From Zychaea mexicana (taxonomy: Eukaryota > Mucoromycota > Mucoromycetes > Mucorales > Lichtheimiaceae): a stretch of 64,000 nucleotides of DNA. Where the stretch lies: contig NW_026516794.1 in NCBI RefSeq assembly GCF_025766255.1, positions 1 through 64,000 on the forward strand. The letters are read 5' to 3'. Every line of letters starts with the position of its first letter. Position 1 is the first letter of the stretch. Position numbers and translations under genes: made by a program. Positions 23,521 to 34,231 of the stretch are shown here, one piece after another. The notes under the pieces were generated by a model that was not told the origin of the DNA, ran no database searches, and saw only the letters and a program-made list of their open reading frames with translations.

Positions 23521-23608
23521 AAGTAGATTAATATTTATATCTGTATTCTTAAAAAATTTAAAAAAATTATAAAATTTTTACTATATCTCTAAATAATATA
23601 TTCAATCC

Positions 23609-23841
23609 GGCACTCCTCCTATTTGTGTCTGTGTCATTGGAGAAGGAGGGTAATGAGGCACTTGTGAATATGGGAATGATGGCAAAAAAGATGCAGCACC
23701 ACGCATCACTCCATACGATGGGCTATTTATCGGTACACTGTTGTCTATGAGGCCGTCCTGCTGCGAACTTGTTTGGGCACTGGTTTGGGGACCATTTTCA
23801 GGGTTGTTTGGAATGGGGACACTGAATCGATGTTGTGCCAT
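23609..23841 (-). pseudogene. 5' part of SANT/Myb-like gene
   Basis: Begins at ATG 23841 and reads MAQHRFSVPIPNNPENG, then a Gln/Ser/Pro-rich low-complexity region to TQTQIGGVP at the Merlin junction. Its continuation is 21504-22001. Upstream (23850-23880) a GGTAAGT could be a donor of an untranslated or extra exon. A disordered N-terminus plus a C-terminal SANT domain suggests a DNA-binding regulator or transposon accessory protein. Confidence 0.55.
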
Positions 23842-24845
23842 AATTGATTGATATTTTTGGTACTTACCATCCGTCACTTACCTAGTCATATTATATATGT
23901 TACTTCGAGTGAAACTAGGTGCAAATGGGGCTCAATTGCACGCTGTATATGTACATGAAGGAGAAAAGACGAGTGGTCCATTAGGTCGAGAGTCATAAAT
24001 GCACTTAAATGAGTAAAAATGAGTGGTTAGTTTGAAAGGAAAAAGATGTTTACCCTGGGAATATACTTACATACATACACTTATTAATAAGAAAGGAAAA
24101 GGCCATACGCGATTGATTGGTCAGACTACGGTAGAAACTAGGAACGGGAAGCAATTGGTTAGTATATATTTTAGTGAAATCGGGAACAGAGAAGTTTTTT
24201 CCAAAGCTGATGTAAAAAGACGAAGAACTTGAATGTATAAGAAACAGCATTTGCATATTATATTTTGAACACGAACGAAGATCATTGTCTAACTCTAAAT
24301 CAAAAATTGTTAAACTGATACAAAATCTTCTAATCAATGTTTATATTAGCATAATCGAAATGTTGTTTGTAGAAACAAAGCCCCAGGTTGTTGTTTGTTT
24401 GCTGCTGCCTCAAAAGTTTTTTTATTTTTTGCTGCACTATGAGACAAATTAACGTCAAATAAGATTTTTTGAGTTTTTCTTTTACTTTTTTACATGACAT
24501 AGCAGAAAAAAAGAAAGGTTTATAGTAACCTTAATCAATATGTCCTTATATACTAGTGTTATGCCTTTTATTTCATTCTGATGTGTATAGTTCATTGACG
24601 TTTTGTGCTCTTCTTTGCATTAACCGGTGTAATAATTGATCCATAATGCATTAACTGGTATATTCGTAGGGCCGAGAAACCTACTAAAACAGGTATCTTT
24701 AGAAACGTATCTGCATCAAAGACGGTCCAGCTATTTTGCTGAATTTTGCTGGGGGCTTAAAATTCTGCTACCCAATTAAAATTATTTATTTTTTTTGTGA
24801 AACCTGTGATATCTAAGGTCCAACCAACTTTGACGAGGCCCAATA
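23842..24845. other. non-coding stretch
   Basis: I see no supported gene. It would hold the upstream region of the SANT gene. Confidence 0.4.
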
Positions 24846-25340
24846 TTATAAATAAAGAAAATTATGCAATAATTTTGTGATCACTATACTATGAGATGTT
24901 CTCCCTTGACCATTCCTTGAGATGGCGAATGCTAAACGGGTTGGACATTGTATGTGTTTATACGTGAGGTATGGAAACGAGTATTGTAAAAGTATTTGTG
25001 CATCGAGTACCAACACGCCGTAACAAGTTCTTGTATGTTTTTCGTCATTCATTAAGGGCCATCGACGTTTGGATTATTGAATGGTAGAAGTGTCGACGTC
25101 GATGGTAAATGGAATCGGCAAAATGCTCATGTGCGCTTGGAGCAAGAACAAAGACAATAAAGGCCTTTGTTTTTACCGCAATGCTATACTAATAAACATA
25201 TACGCGTGCACACATATATGTATATCCAATATATACGTTCGCTCTAGCAGAACATCTCATAGTCTAATATTTACAAATTTATTATAAAATTTCATCTATT
25301 TATGATATTTTTTCAAATTCGGAGTTTTAAATTGTGCATA
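24846..25340. repeat. ~500 bp element with inverted ends
   Basis: The left end (about 24846-24900) and, inverted, the right end (about 25245-25340) share ATGCAATAATTTTGTGATCA-like sequence leading into GAGATGTTCT. A further copy of the same end lies at 1405-1510. The interior has no recognisable gene. Probably a MITE; superfamily unknown. Confidence 0.5.
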
Positions 25341-25403
25341 TTAAAATAATTTATTTTAAAAATAAAATTGAATTTTCTTTATAATATAAAAAGTGCTCTC
25401 AAA

Positions 25404-25871
25404 ATGGTTTGCCTAAATGAATTTCTCCCCATCAACTATATCCAATTATGTACAAATTTATGCAATGAACTAGATGTTTTCATGCAATCTGAATTTAATC
25501 ATTTTATTGAAAAAAACATAATTGAAAAAGTTAATAAAAAAGTTAGTAGAAAAATAAAAAATTTATTCTCTACTGATTATTTCCTATATCTTTCAATGCA
25601 TAATAGCTTTTGTGCATATAAATTTGAAAGAGGAAAAAAGAAAGGTACATTTTGTGGGAAAAAAATAAGAACTAACTTATCTGATAATAAACCTAACTTT
25701 CTTTGTTGCTCACATAGTAAAAAACATATACTAAAAAAAAGAAAAAAAATTGAAAAAAAAGATATACAAGTAGATAATATTGCTGAAAATCCAAGATTTA
25801 ATAGAAAATTGAATAATGAAGAATTATCAAATATAAATATAATAAAAAAAAGAAGAAAAAAAGACCAATGA
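25404..25871 (+). CDS. small zinc-binding partner protein of the chromodomain-DDE element (intact copy)
   Basis: Intact 155-residue frame. ATG 25404 is chosen because it aligns with the start of copy 1 (MVCLNEFLPINYIQL against MVALNNYLPINNIQL). Residues 1-50 are helical; the middle has F-C-x3-KF-x2-G-x3-G-x-F-C and, about 20 residues on, C-C-x-H, a likely single zinc site. The C-terminal third is a Lys/Arg-rich tail with nuclear-signal character, ending at TGA. It sits tail to tail with the transposase, 64 bp apart. Function unknown: it may bind element ends or help the transposase. It has no stop lesion, unlike its partner. Confidence 0.68.
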   Translation: MVCLNEFLPINYIQLCTNLCNELDVFMQSEFNHFIEKNIIEKVNKKVSRKIKNLFSTDYFLYLSMHNSFCAYKFERGKKKGTFCGKKIRTNLSDNKPNFLCCSHSKKHILKKRKKIEKKDIQVDNIAENPRFNRKLNNEELSNINIIKKRRKKDQ

Positions 25872-25934
25872 AAATAATCATTGGAAATCCTTTTCTGTTA
25901 TGTTTTAATAATATTTTACCTTAATAATATAAAA

Positions 25935-27358
25935 TTATATGTTTAGATGATGTTTTAGAATATATTCATTCACTAAATCCTTTTCATTGAATCTATTAAT
26001 ATGCAACCAACTATTATCTACAGATAGATAATTTTTCTATTTCACAAAAAATATATATTCATTATGCTCAATTTTATGGTCAACTATGCTTTCTATTTCA
26101 TATACTTCATCCTCTATACTTCTAACTTTACTTATATCAATAGCTTTTTCCTTCCCTTTACCTTTACGTCTTCTTTTCTTTTCATTAAACTTAGGAATAT
26201 CATCTTCACTACTATCATTATTATTACTATTATTATCTTCAATAACCTCATTATCAATATTCATATTATCATCAATATCAAAATTTAAAAACTGTTCTTG
26301 TAATTTAATCATTTTATCTTTTTTTAATGCAGCTTCACTTGAATTACTAATAACAATATCTATTAATTTAGCTTCAAATGGAAATTCAAAGTCATCAGAT
26401 TCCCATAATTTATGATGTGCTTGTATATTTATATTAAATTTATCACAAAACTTTTTTATATTCTTTGGTAAACAAGCAACCCGAAACTGAAGATTATAAA
26501 ATTTTATATTATTCATTTTTACTATGGATTTATTATTATTAAATCTATAGTATTTATTACCAATTTCTGAAAACTGGTTTTCAATTTTTGATCTAAAACT
26601 ACTAAATACGTCATTATAATGTCTTTCATCTGCTGTTAAATTTACATTAATTTCTTTACGGATTGGATATATAAAATTATTTTTAGATAAATCATATCCT
26701 TTTTCACTTGAAAGTTCTATCAATTGATTTATAAATAAAGTATATCCACCATCAGTTACTAATACATCTTGTTTGCTTAATTTGTTATACAGTTTTATAT
26801 TTAAGAACATAGAGCCATCAGAACTATTAGAACAATAATCACTTTTTGATGTATAAATTATCATATCATTCATATCAGATACAATTTGTGTTCGTATACC
26901 ATTTTTTTTAAATTTATAAGAAAATAATCTTTCATGTCTTATATCAGTATTAACATAATTTATTCGCGAATCATGTCCATCAATAATAAATGTAATATGC
27001 TTAAATAATGGTGGATTATATTTATATGATGATAAAATACATAATATTACTGTTGAAAACATATTTTCTAAAGAATTATTAACTATTTTATTTATTCGTT
27101 TGTAATTATCTTCATCCATCCAGAATTTTTTATAATATTTATGATATGTTGCTTGAGGCAAATATTTATTAATTTCTATACCTGATATACCTGATACTAA
27201 TTGATATAATAGGAATAACCCTTTTTCTATTTCAAAATAAGGTCCAGGATATTCACAATTAGTATATAATATTATTAAAAAAAAGAATACTGATATATAT
27301 CCAAGTTTATCACCTAGAATTTTTTTAATTTCTTTGATATTTTGGCTAATGAGCAATA
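25935..27358 (-). pseudogene. chromodomain-DDE transposase, main part (copy 2)
   Basis: Reads from the nested block at 27359 to TAA 25935. Order: helical N-terminal domain with LGYISVFFFLIILY; DDE core with IIDGHDSRI (first Asp), VTDGGYTLFI (second Asp) and FRSKIENQFSEIGN (Glu); then AHHKLWESDDFEFPFE, an Asp/Asn-rich acidic linker, a KRRRKGKGKEK nuclear signal and a chromodomain (YEIESIVDHKIEHNEY ... DNSWLHINRF). One TAG at 26037-26039 replaces the chromodomain Trp; otherwise the frame is open for 440 codons. If translated to that TAG it would lack the second half of the chromodomain. The DDE spacing and IDGHDS motif suggest PIF/Harbinger-like folds (inference). Confidence 0.8.
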
Positions 27359-27770
27359 TAGGTACCCCCCTCTAATTATAGATAGAGTCACGCATCGGAC
27401 CTCAAATTTGACATATATATAGTTCAACATCTAAAATTTGATATCTCCAATTTTCTAAGCCACAGCGCAAAAGTTCCAAGAGAACCAACCATTTGAAGCT
27501 AAGAGGGCAGATTTTGTAAATATTAACATTAATAAAATTTTGAAGTTTTATATAACTAGGTATAATAGCTACAGAAACATACTACTAAAAGCTACATTGT
27601 AGCGAGATGTATTGAGCTCAGAGAAATACTAGAAGATAAGTAATCGTTACTATAGTATCTAAGGGATAAGGGTATATTTGATCAAAATTTCAATTAGAGA
27701 AAGACATAAAGCTCAAGAGTTATCAGTAGTAAGTACATTTAAAGTGACTAATGATAATTGCATTTTATAA

Positions 27771-27861
27771 AAGAACCTTGTTACATGGGAAAAGAAACCT
27801 TATTACATGGGAAAAAGAAACTTGTTATATGGGAAAAAGAAACCTTGTTATATAGGAAAAA
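27771..27861. repeat. short tandem repeat, about four units of 21-23 bp
   Basis: Units of the form AAGAAACCTTGTTACATGGG plus A-run, with small changes. No coding sense. Confidence 0.7.
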
Positions 27862-28212
27862 GGATGACATATACAGGAATGTAGATGACAAATATAAATC
27901 TGTGTGAGAAGAATGACATAATACTGATTACTAAATAATTTTGTTGTGGGAATAAAAAGAACACTCTAAGAATATAAAAAGGGCTAAGTATAATTTTTCC
28001 AACCAGTATCTCATCTTCCTCAACTTTATCCATTTTTAATTTACTATGTCTTTTACCCACCCTAATAATCAATTCCCTTCTATAAGGAGATTTGCCGAGT
28101 TGATTGCAAAGCCTAGTGATGCTATCTCGTAAGGGTTTCACTTTATTTTCATTTATAAGTAATATATGATAAATAGTTTTACTTAATATGAAAATTTACT
28201 TGAAATAGTTTT

Positions 28213-29498
28213 TTGATCGGAAATGGTGCCTTCAATGAAACAATGTACTGTAATAATGGCTCTGAAATGCATATTACCTGGCCTCTAAGTCAAAAACGTC
28301 CAAGATGGCGCTGCACAAAAAGCTGCTGTAATAGGACTACAAAATCTGTTAGCAAGGGGTCATATTTCTATAGTAGGAAGGCAGACTTACATGATATCCT
28401 ATGGACCCTACATGGTTTTATTGCTGGTAATTCGGTAAAGGCTTTGACAAAGGTGACGGAACTTGACCACCGTACAGTTGCACAGATCATCTTTGATGTT
28501 TACTAGATCATAGATAATGATATTACAGATGATGATATTACTTTAGGTAAGTTTATATATTTTTCTTTTCTTCCTTAATTTAGAAGAAACTAAAAGTTTT
28601 CATTGGGTGGACCTAGTGTAACCGAGGTACAGATTGATGAGAGCAAGTTTAGCAAGAAGAAGTACCATCGTGGCCATCCAGTTCTAGGTGTTTGGGTCTT
28701 TGGGATGGTAGAAAACCGGTCCTGGTCAAGCAGGAAAGGCCTTTCTTTATATTATTCCAGATAGAACAGCTGATACATTGATTCCTTTAATCCAACAATA
28801 TGTCCGGCCTGGTACAAGAATCATTTCAGACTGCCATCGTCCTTTCATGAGGCTGCACCAGTTAGGATATAATCATGTAGCAGTAAATCATGATGCTGGT
28901 TTTGCCATAGTAAACTACTGTAGAGGGAATACAGATGGCGATCGGCTTTTCAACTCCAATATGATTGAAGGTATACTATTCTCTTGATTGATTATTGCTT
29001 TCTTATCTTCTTAGACTTACTTTTTTATAATCGGATTTTGGACAGCTGTAAAACGTACTATTGATTGTTGTCATCGTACTATTGATGCTTGTTCTTGGAA
29101 ACTCTTAGAGTTTTTATGGCGCCGTAAGCATCAAAACCAGTGGCAATCCCTCTTACAAGGCTTGCGTGATATTCAGTTTGAAGAGGGTAGTACTTCTAGT
29201 ACTTCTATTAACTATGAGGAAATTGCTACTGATTTGCCTACAAGAGCACCTAGTGATTACTCAAAATATCATCATTCCAACTCAGAGGAAAACAGTGGTC
29301 AAAATAGCATGAGTTTTGTTGATCTTGCTGATTACAGAGATGATGGGTTACTTGATCATATTGATTATGACTCTGATTCCTCTGAATCTGATATTAGGTA
29401 TTCTTTCGACTTCATTTCTACTATTATATATAGTACTAACAACTACTTACATTAGCGAGCATCTACCACCCCATTCAAGAAGACGTATCCAGCTGTGA
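28213..29498 (+). pseudogene. Merlin/IS1595-like transposase, spliced (copy 2 of superfamily)
   Basis: N-terminal zinc ribbon relic (WRCTKSCCNRTTKSVS), HTH-like AGNSVKALTKVTELDHRTV, then the DDE core: VTEVQIDESKFSKKKYHRGH, GTRIISDCHRPFMRL and NSNMIEG before an intron. Introns: one begins 28547 (GTAAGT); 28971-29045 (75 nt) joins IEG to AVKRTIDCC; 29398-29455 has a perfect TACTAAC branch (29434-29440) and leads to the last exon ending TGA 29496. Lesions: TAG in DVY-x-IIDND near 28504 and a frameshift near 28710. The C-terminus is Ser/Asp-rich. No terminal repeats found. Confidence 0.75.
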
Positions 29499-30202
29499 TA
29501 ATGATTTCTGTTTCTCTTTATTATCTTTTCCCTTTCTCTTACTAGTATTTAATCCTCTTTCATTTATCCTTACTATCTTTAGGCAGTTGATTTAGATTAT
29601 TTTATTTTTTTAGGATTTATTATTTGTATCTTTCAGTCATATAATATATTAATATTAGAGATTAACTGAAAGCAATAAAAATCAATAAGAATTATTGTTT
29701 TTTATATGTTTGATAATATAATATTTTAATGAAATTAAAAATATTAATTATCTCGGTTGAATTCAACCGAATCAGTTAAATCCTTTCTATGTAGGAGAGG
29801 TGGTAGTGCAAGAAAAATCGAAGATTTTTTGAAGCACTAGCTGGTCTTTCCAAAGGAAACCTAACATGATGGTAATCATGTAATAGAGAGTTAATAAGAA
29901 TTTACAATTCTTAATTAACCCTCTTATTTATTTAAAAATAATCACTATAACAATTAATGAAAATATGATTTTTATAAAAATTAAGAAAAAATAAAATTAT
30001 AATACCTTAGCGGTAAATTTTTGATTTTTTCTATATAACAATAAGAAAAATTACTATATAAAGTAATAAAAATAAAGGTCCAGTAAATTATATTATAGAT
30101 TATCTTTATTTTAAATAAATGATGCTTTTAATAGTTTTTAGAAATTTTTTTAAGGAAAATTACTGTTAAGTAACAAATATATATATATTATTATAATTCT
30201 TT
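29499..30202. other. non-coding stretch with an 18-bp palindrome
   Basis: TCGGTTGAATTCAACCGA at 29753-29770 is a perfect palindrome. No partner zinc-protein gene of the transposase at 30203 can be seen. The rest is AT-rich. Confidence 0.5.
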
Positions 30203-31703
30203 TTATATATTTTTTACTATTTTATATTCATTAATTTTATTTTTAGTATTAAAATTAGTTTCTTTAACCCAAGAATTATTGCTATTATCATATCCTTTCC
30301 ATTTAACATAAAATATCAATTTATAGTCACTATCTATCATATGATTTAAAATCTTTTCAACTTCATATGAATCATTATTTTTATTTTCTTTTCTATAATT
30401 TCTTTTCCTTCTTTTTACTGATTCAATTACTTCATTTTCTTGAATTATTTCATTTATATCTTCTATCATTTCTATATCATTTAAATTTAAATTTAAAAGT
30501 TGTTCTTGTATTTCTAACATTTCATTATAATCTTTATTATAGATTGCTCATTTTTAAATATATAATCTAGTTTAGTTTCTTTAGTAGGAAATTCAAAATT
30601 ATCATTATACCATAACATATGGTGAGGTTGTGTTTCTATATTATAAACTTGTACCATTTTCCATACATTTTTTATAATACAAGAAACCCTAAATTGAATA
30701 TTATAATATTTAATATCAGATGTTTAAACAGCAGATCTATTGTTATTAAATCTATCAAATTTAGATGCTAAAACAGAAAAATGATTTTCAATTGATGACC
30801 TAAATGAACCAAATTTTTTATTATAATCTAATTCAGTTACTTTTCTTGAAATATTTTGCTCTTTTCTTATAGGATATACAAAATTTCGTGTATTAAGTTT
30901 ATTATCACTATTATATTCATCTGCATTATTAAGAAATTTTTCTATGAATAGGTCATAACCACCATCAAAACCAATACAATCATATTCATAAATTTTATTT
31001 TTATATAGTTTCATATTAAGAAACATAGTGCCATCATTCCTAATAGCACATTTTTCACTGTCAGATATATATGTTATCATATTATTCATATCAGATATTA
31101 TCTGTATACGTATTCTTGTACCTTTTAATTTATAAGAATATAATGTACGTTTTGATTCTGTTGGATTATAATATTTAATTTTACTATCATGACTATCAAG
31201 AAATAAAGTTACATTTTTAAAACCACTAGGATTATTTTTCTTTGCAGCAAGTATCCTAATTTTAATATTTGAAAACATACTATTTAAGTCATTTTTTACA
31301 ATTTTATTTAAATCAGAATAATTTGATATCCAAAATTTTTTATATAAGTCATAAAATGTTGAAGATGGTATAAATTGATGTATATCTTTACCTGTATATC
31401 CTGAAACAATATGATATAGTAAAAGTAATTCTTTATCTACTTCACGATAAGGACCTAGATACTCTTTATTTCCATATAAAATTACTAAAAAATAGAATAC
31501 TGGTAAATAACCAAGTTGATTTAATAATGTATCTTTTATAAATTGAATTGAATTGTTTTTAGTATCTTTTATTTCTATTCTATGATTATATTTGCTATAT
31601 ATATATATAGCCATTCAGTATTAAGAAATTTCCATTTATTTTCAATTAATTTATAAACTTCTTGTTGTAGTTCATCTTCTATATTTATTGATGTGTAATT
31701 CAT
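30203..31703 (-). pseudogene. chromodomain-DDE transposase (copy 3)
   Basis: Starts at ATG 31703 (MNYTSINIEDELQQEVYKL). The DDE core has LFLDSHDSKI, GFDGGYDLFI and FRSSIENHFSVLAS, and the chromodomain YEVEKILNHMIDSDYKL ... VKWKGYDNSNNSWV is complete with its Trp, ending at TAA 30203. Three lesions only: a (TA)7 run at about 31599-31612 that shifts the frame (six repeats would keep it open and give the WLYIYSKY of the family), TAA at 30724-30726 and a 1-nt shift near 30530. Divergent from copies 1/2 by roughly half of residues, so it is a separate subfamily. Confidence 0.82.
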
Positions 31704-32080
31704 TTTTTTGGTTCAGTCTTTTAACTTTATAAAGCAATCAGGGAAACTTAATAACCTTAGACAAATGTTAAAAATAAAAAATATAAAATAATGTAATGTA
31801 TATTTGAGGAATTACACATATATATAAAATAAATTCAATTTTTGTTTTTTTTAAATATTAAAGTAATTGAGTTTAAATTTATTTTTCGGACAAAATGAAT
31901 TAATCCGGTTATAATGATTAGTATGAAAATATAAAGATTTATAAAATAAAATAAATATAGAGACTTTCCGGTTAGCCTCCTTATCATTTTCTTATACTAT
32001 CAGTGATTAAACTACTATACTTTTGTCTATACAGCTTCTTTCTGTTATTTTTATGCAATGATATTGTTCAATAACCAATA
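31704..32080. other. leader and terminus of chromodomain-DDE copy 3
   Basis: The leader CAGTCTTTTAACTTTATAAA and following ATAACCTTAGACAAAT match copy 4. AAATTCAATTTTT at 31831-31843 marks the element end. Beyond it, to 32080, nothing else is seen. Confidence 0.5.
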
Positions 32081-32308
32081 TATGATGATAGCTTTAGCTA
32101 AATAGCATTTTTGAGGTTTACTTTTTTTTCCAGATTTTAAAGACATAAAGAAATTGTGAGTCCCTGTTTTGAAATGCTGATTTCTCATTGGTTATGCATC
32201 ATTGAGCTACACAATTTGGACTAGCATAACTTCGGATGCTGCACTTTGATTGGTTGAAATTAGAACTCCGTATGATTACGCAGGTACAAGATAAAGGGGG
32301 GGTACCTA
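32081..32308. repeat. MITE-like repeat, second copy
   Basis: Homologous to 7860-8095. Its right end, GGGGGGGTACCTA, is also the right end of the nested block. Confidence 0.55.
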
Positions 32309-32392
32309 TATTGTACAAGATCCTTTCCAATTATTAATAATAATTTTATTAACTTCATTATTTATTTTTTGATTTAAATCTTGCTGGTCCAT
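32309..32392 (-). pseudogene. N-terminal fragment of chromodomain-DDE transposase (copy 2)
   Basis: 28 codons from ATG 32392: MDQQDLNQKINNEVNKIII then NNWKGSCTI, comparable to MNYTSINIEDELQQEVYKL...NKWKF in copy 3. The frame stops at the nested block and continues at 27356 after its removal. The element terminus lies 28 nt upstream of the ATG. Confidence 0.7.
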
Positions 32393-32433
32393 TATATAAT
32401 TTATCTTTTTTATAAATATAAAATTCAATTTTA

Positions 32434-34231
32434 TAAATAATTAAAAGTAATTTGTAATCATGAGAAATTTTTGTAACTCTTATAAAATTTGTAACTTTTA
32501 ATTTTTATGAAATATTACAACTAGGGTACATTCCCCCTAACCTCCATCTCACTGCATATATTATAATTAAGTGTTGAGTCCAACTTCATCTCGAATCACT
32601 GTTACAGTTGTGTCTATTGGAATTGATTTGACTAGGTTTGACAGTGATCGTTAGTATAAAAGTGCAGATGCTTATTTCTACTGTAAATCGTAATTGCTCT
32701 CCCTATACTATTTAGCTATCGCTCCCCATTCTCAATGAGCTTTACGATTTATAAATGCACTTTTATAATTACCTTGTCTTAAGATGAATGGCACACCATA
32801 TAGTTACAATGCTTTTTTTTTGATCGCTGACAAAACATATACTGCTACACTCAATTTTTTCTCCAAGTCCCTTTATTCTGTGCCTGCTACCCTTCACCTA
32901 TCTGACTTTCAAAAAAATTGAAAACTGGGGGGGGGGGGCTAAAGTTAAAGTCGGGGCAGAATAAGGAACTTGTGCTTTATTTCTATCCTAATCACTCTAT
33001 CATGCTTTCTTCGCTTCGCTCGGTTTATGCTTCACATATAGGTTGACAGTATGCTTATTCCCTGTCTTAATTACTCTACCAATGCTTTCTTCACTGGGTG
33101 GCGAATAATAGCTGATGGTGGAATATTGTTTATTTTTATGATAAAAGCAGATAAAATAGAAGAAAAATAGAGGGTATATTTTTCTTTCGATATTTTATTG
33201 TTGCAAGTAACAGTTTCCTTTTATATCGATGCAAGCGAGCCACCATGGAGCCCTCTGAGAAGCCCTCTTTTAGAAGGAAAATATAAAATATATCTTCCAT
33301 TACTACATTGGGGTATAGTATTCTCTGTTCAGAGCGAAATGAGAGCAACTTATAAGTATGAAAAAAATGAGAAAAAAGAAATGTGGTTGAATCGCCATAA
33401 CAATTATATGAGTAGATAGCTAAGATGTGACTTAATTAGTAGGACTTTTAGTAGGGCACTGTAGGGTGTTTAGTTGACGAGAAACCCCTTTGAGAAAATA
33501 ATTCTTTAAAAAAAGTCATCAGTTACTATGTAAAGTAAAAATCTAGAGATGTGACTGCTAATTTTGAGCTTACCAATGACTACACAGCATTTGATTTATA
33601 TAACAGAATTCTTATCATAGCTCTGTAGTACATCTCATTGGCTAGTAATAGCTCTGAGAATAAAGTTATCTCAAGAAAAAAAGCCTATATACTATGTGAC
33701 TGCTATTGCCGTTTTGGTATGTTGTTGCCATATATGATAGATACATGTACTGCAATTTACAGCACTGTAGCTACAATATTGCACCTTCTAGAAGTCTTAA
33801 TCTACCTTAAATAAAGCTATTTTTAGTGATTTTTACATATTTTCTTATGTAATGCCTAAAATAAGCAATGTGTCTGTCTTCAGTAAAAACATATTTAGAT
33901 GTATATACATCATCTGTATATGCCTACAAAGTTTTATAGCAATAGCATTAATAATAGATGAGCTATGATCTATAGAAGGAGATATATTTAAGGATAGATT
34001 AACAATAAAACACCTATATACTTTATCATATTATGTGATATCCATATTCTTATAGTAGAGAAGTAAGGGGTAGTGACTGCTATCTATTACAAGATACAAG
34101 TCACCATCCCCTATTCTCATATATATATGAGTATCTTATCTAATCTAATAAAGTCAGTTGTTATCACTGAACTCTTACAATCTGTCCTTCAGAAGCTGGT
34201 TTACTGGGGCTCTGCCCTAGACCCCTGTGGC
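32434..34231. other. non-coding stretch
   Basis: No gene supported. A run of 13 G near 32927-32939 and AT-rich DNA are the only notable points. Confidence 0.4.

Larger units (their letters stand above)
22002..23608 (+). mobile_element. Merlin/IS1595-like DNA transposon, 1,607 bp
   Basis: Imperfect terminal inverted repeats of about 33 bp: the left end starts GGATTAAAGAAAG...TAGAGA and the right end, reversed, starts GGATTGAATATA...TAGAGA. It is flanked by GGCACTCT (21994-22001) and GGCACTCC (23609-23616), an 8-bp target duplication with one mismatch. It carries a transposase and a second small ORF, both plus strand. Removing the element rejoins the SANT reading frame. Confidence 0.88.
27359..32308. 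mobile_element. 4,950 bp nested block with TAGGTACCCCCC ends and TA duplication
   Basis: Both ends carry TAGGTACCCCCC as a perfect 12-bp inverted repeat, and TA flanks each side (27357-27358 and 32309-32310). Excision leaving one TA joins ACA-ATA to TTG-CTC and gives a continuous transposase frame (NNWKGSCTI then LLISQNIKEIKK). Ends and TA target fit Tc1/mariner-type movement, but no such transposase is inside. Contents: a Merlin relic, another chromodomain transposase, and at its right end a repeat shared with 7860-8095. Confidence 0.72.
25363..32433. mobile_element. chromodomain-DDE two-gene transposon (copy 2), with nested 4.95 kb block
   Basis: Both ends carry the exact 14-bp inverted repeat TAAAATTGAATTTT (25363-25376 and, reversed, 32420-32433). 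Inside, a small zinc protein gene (plus) and a transposase gene (minus) converge. Without the nested block the element is about 2.1 kb. Copies 1, 3 and 4 of the family lie at 1-1153, 30203-31843 and 9016-10666. No target duplication is obvious in the AT-rich flanks. Confidence 0.72.
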
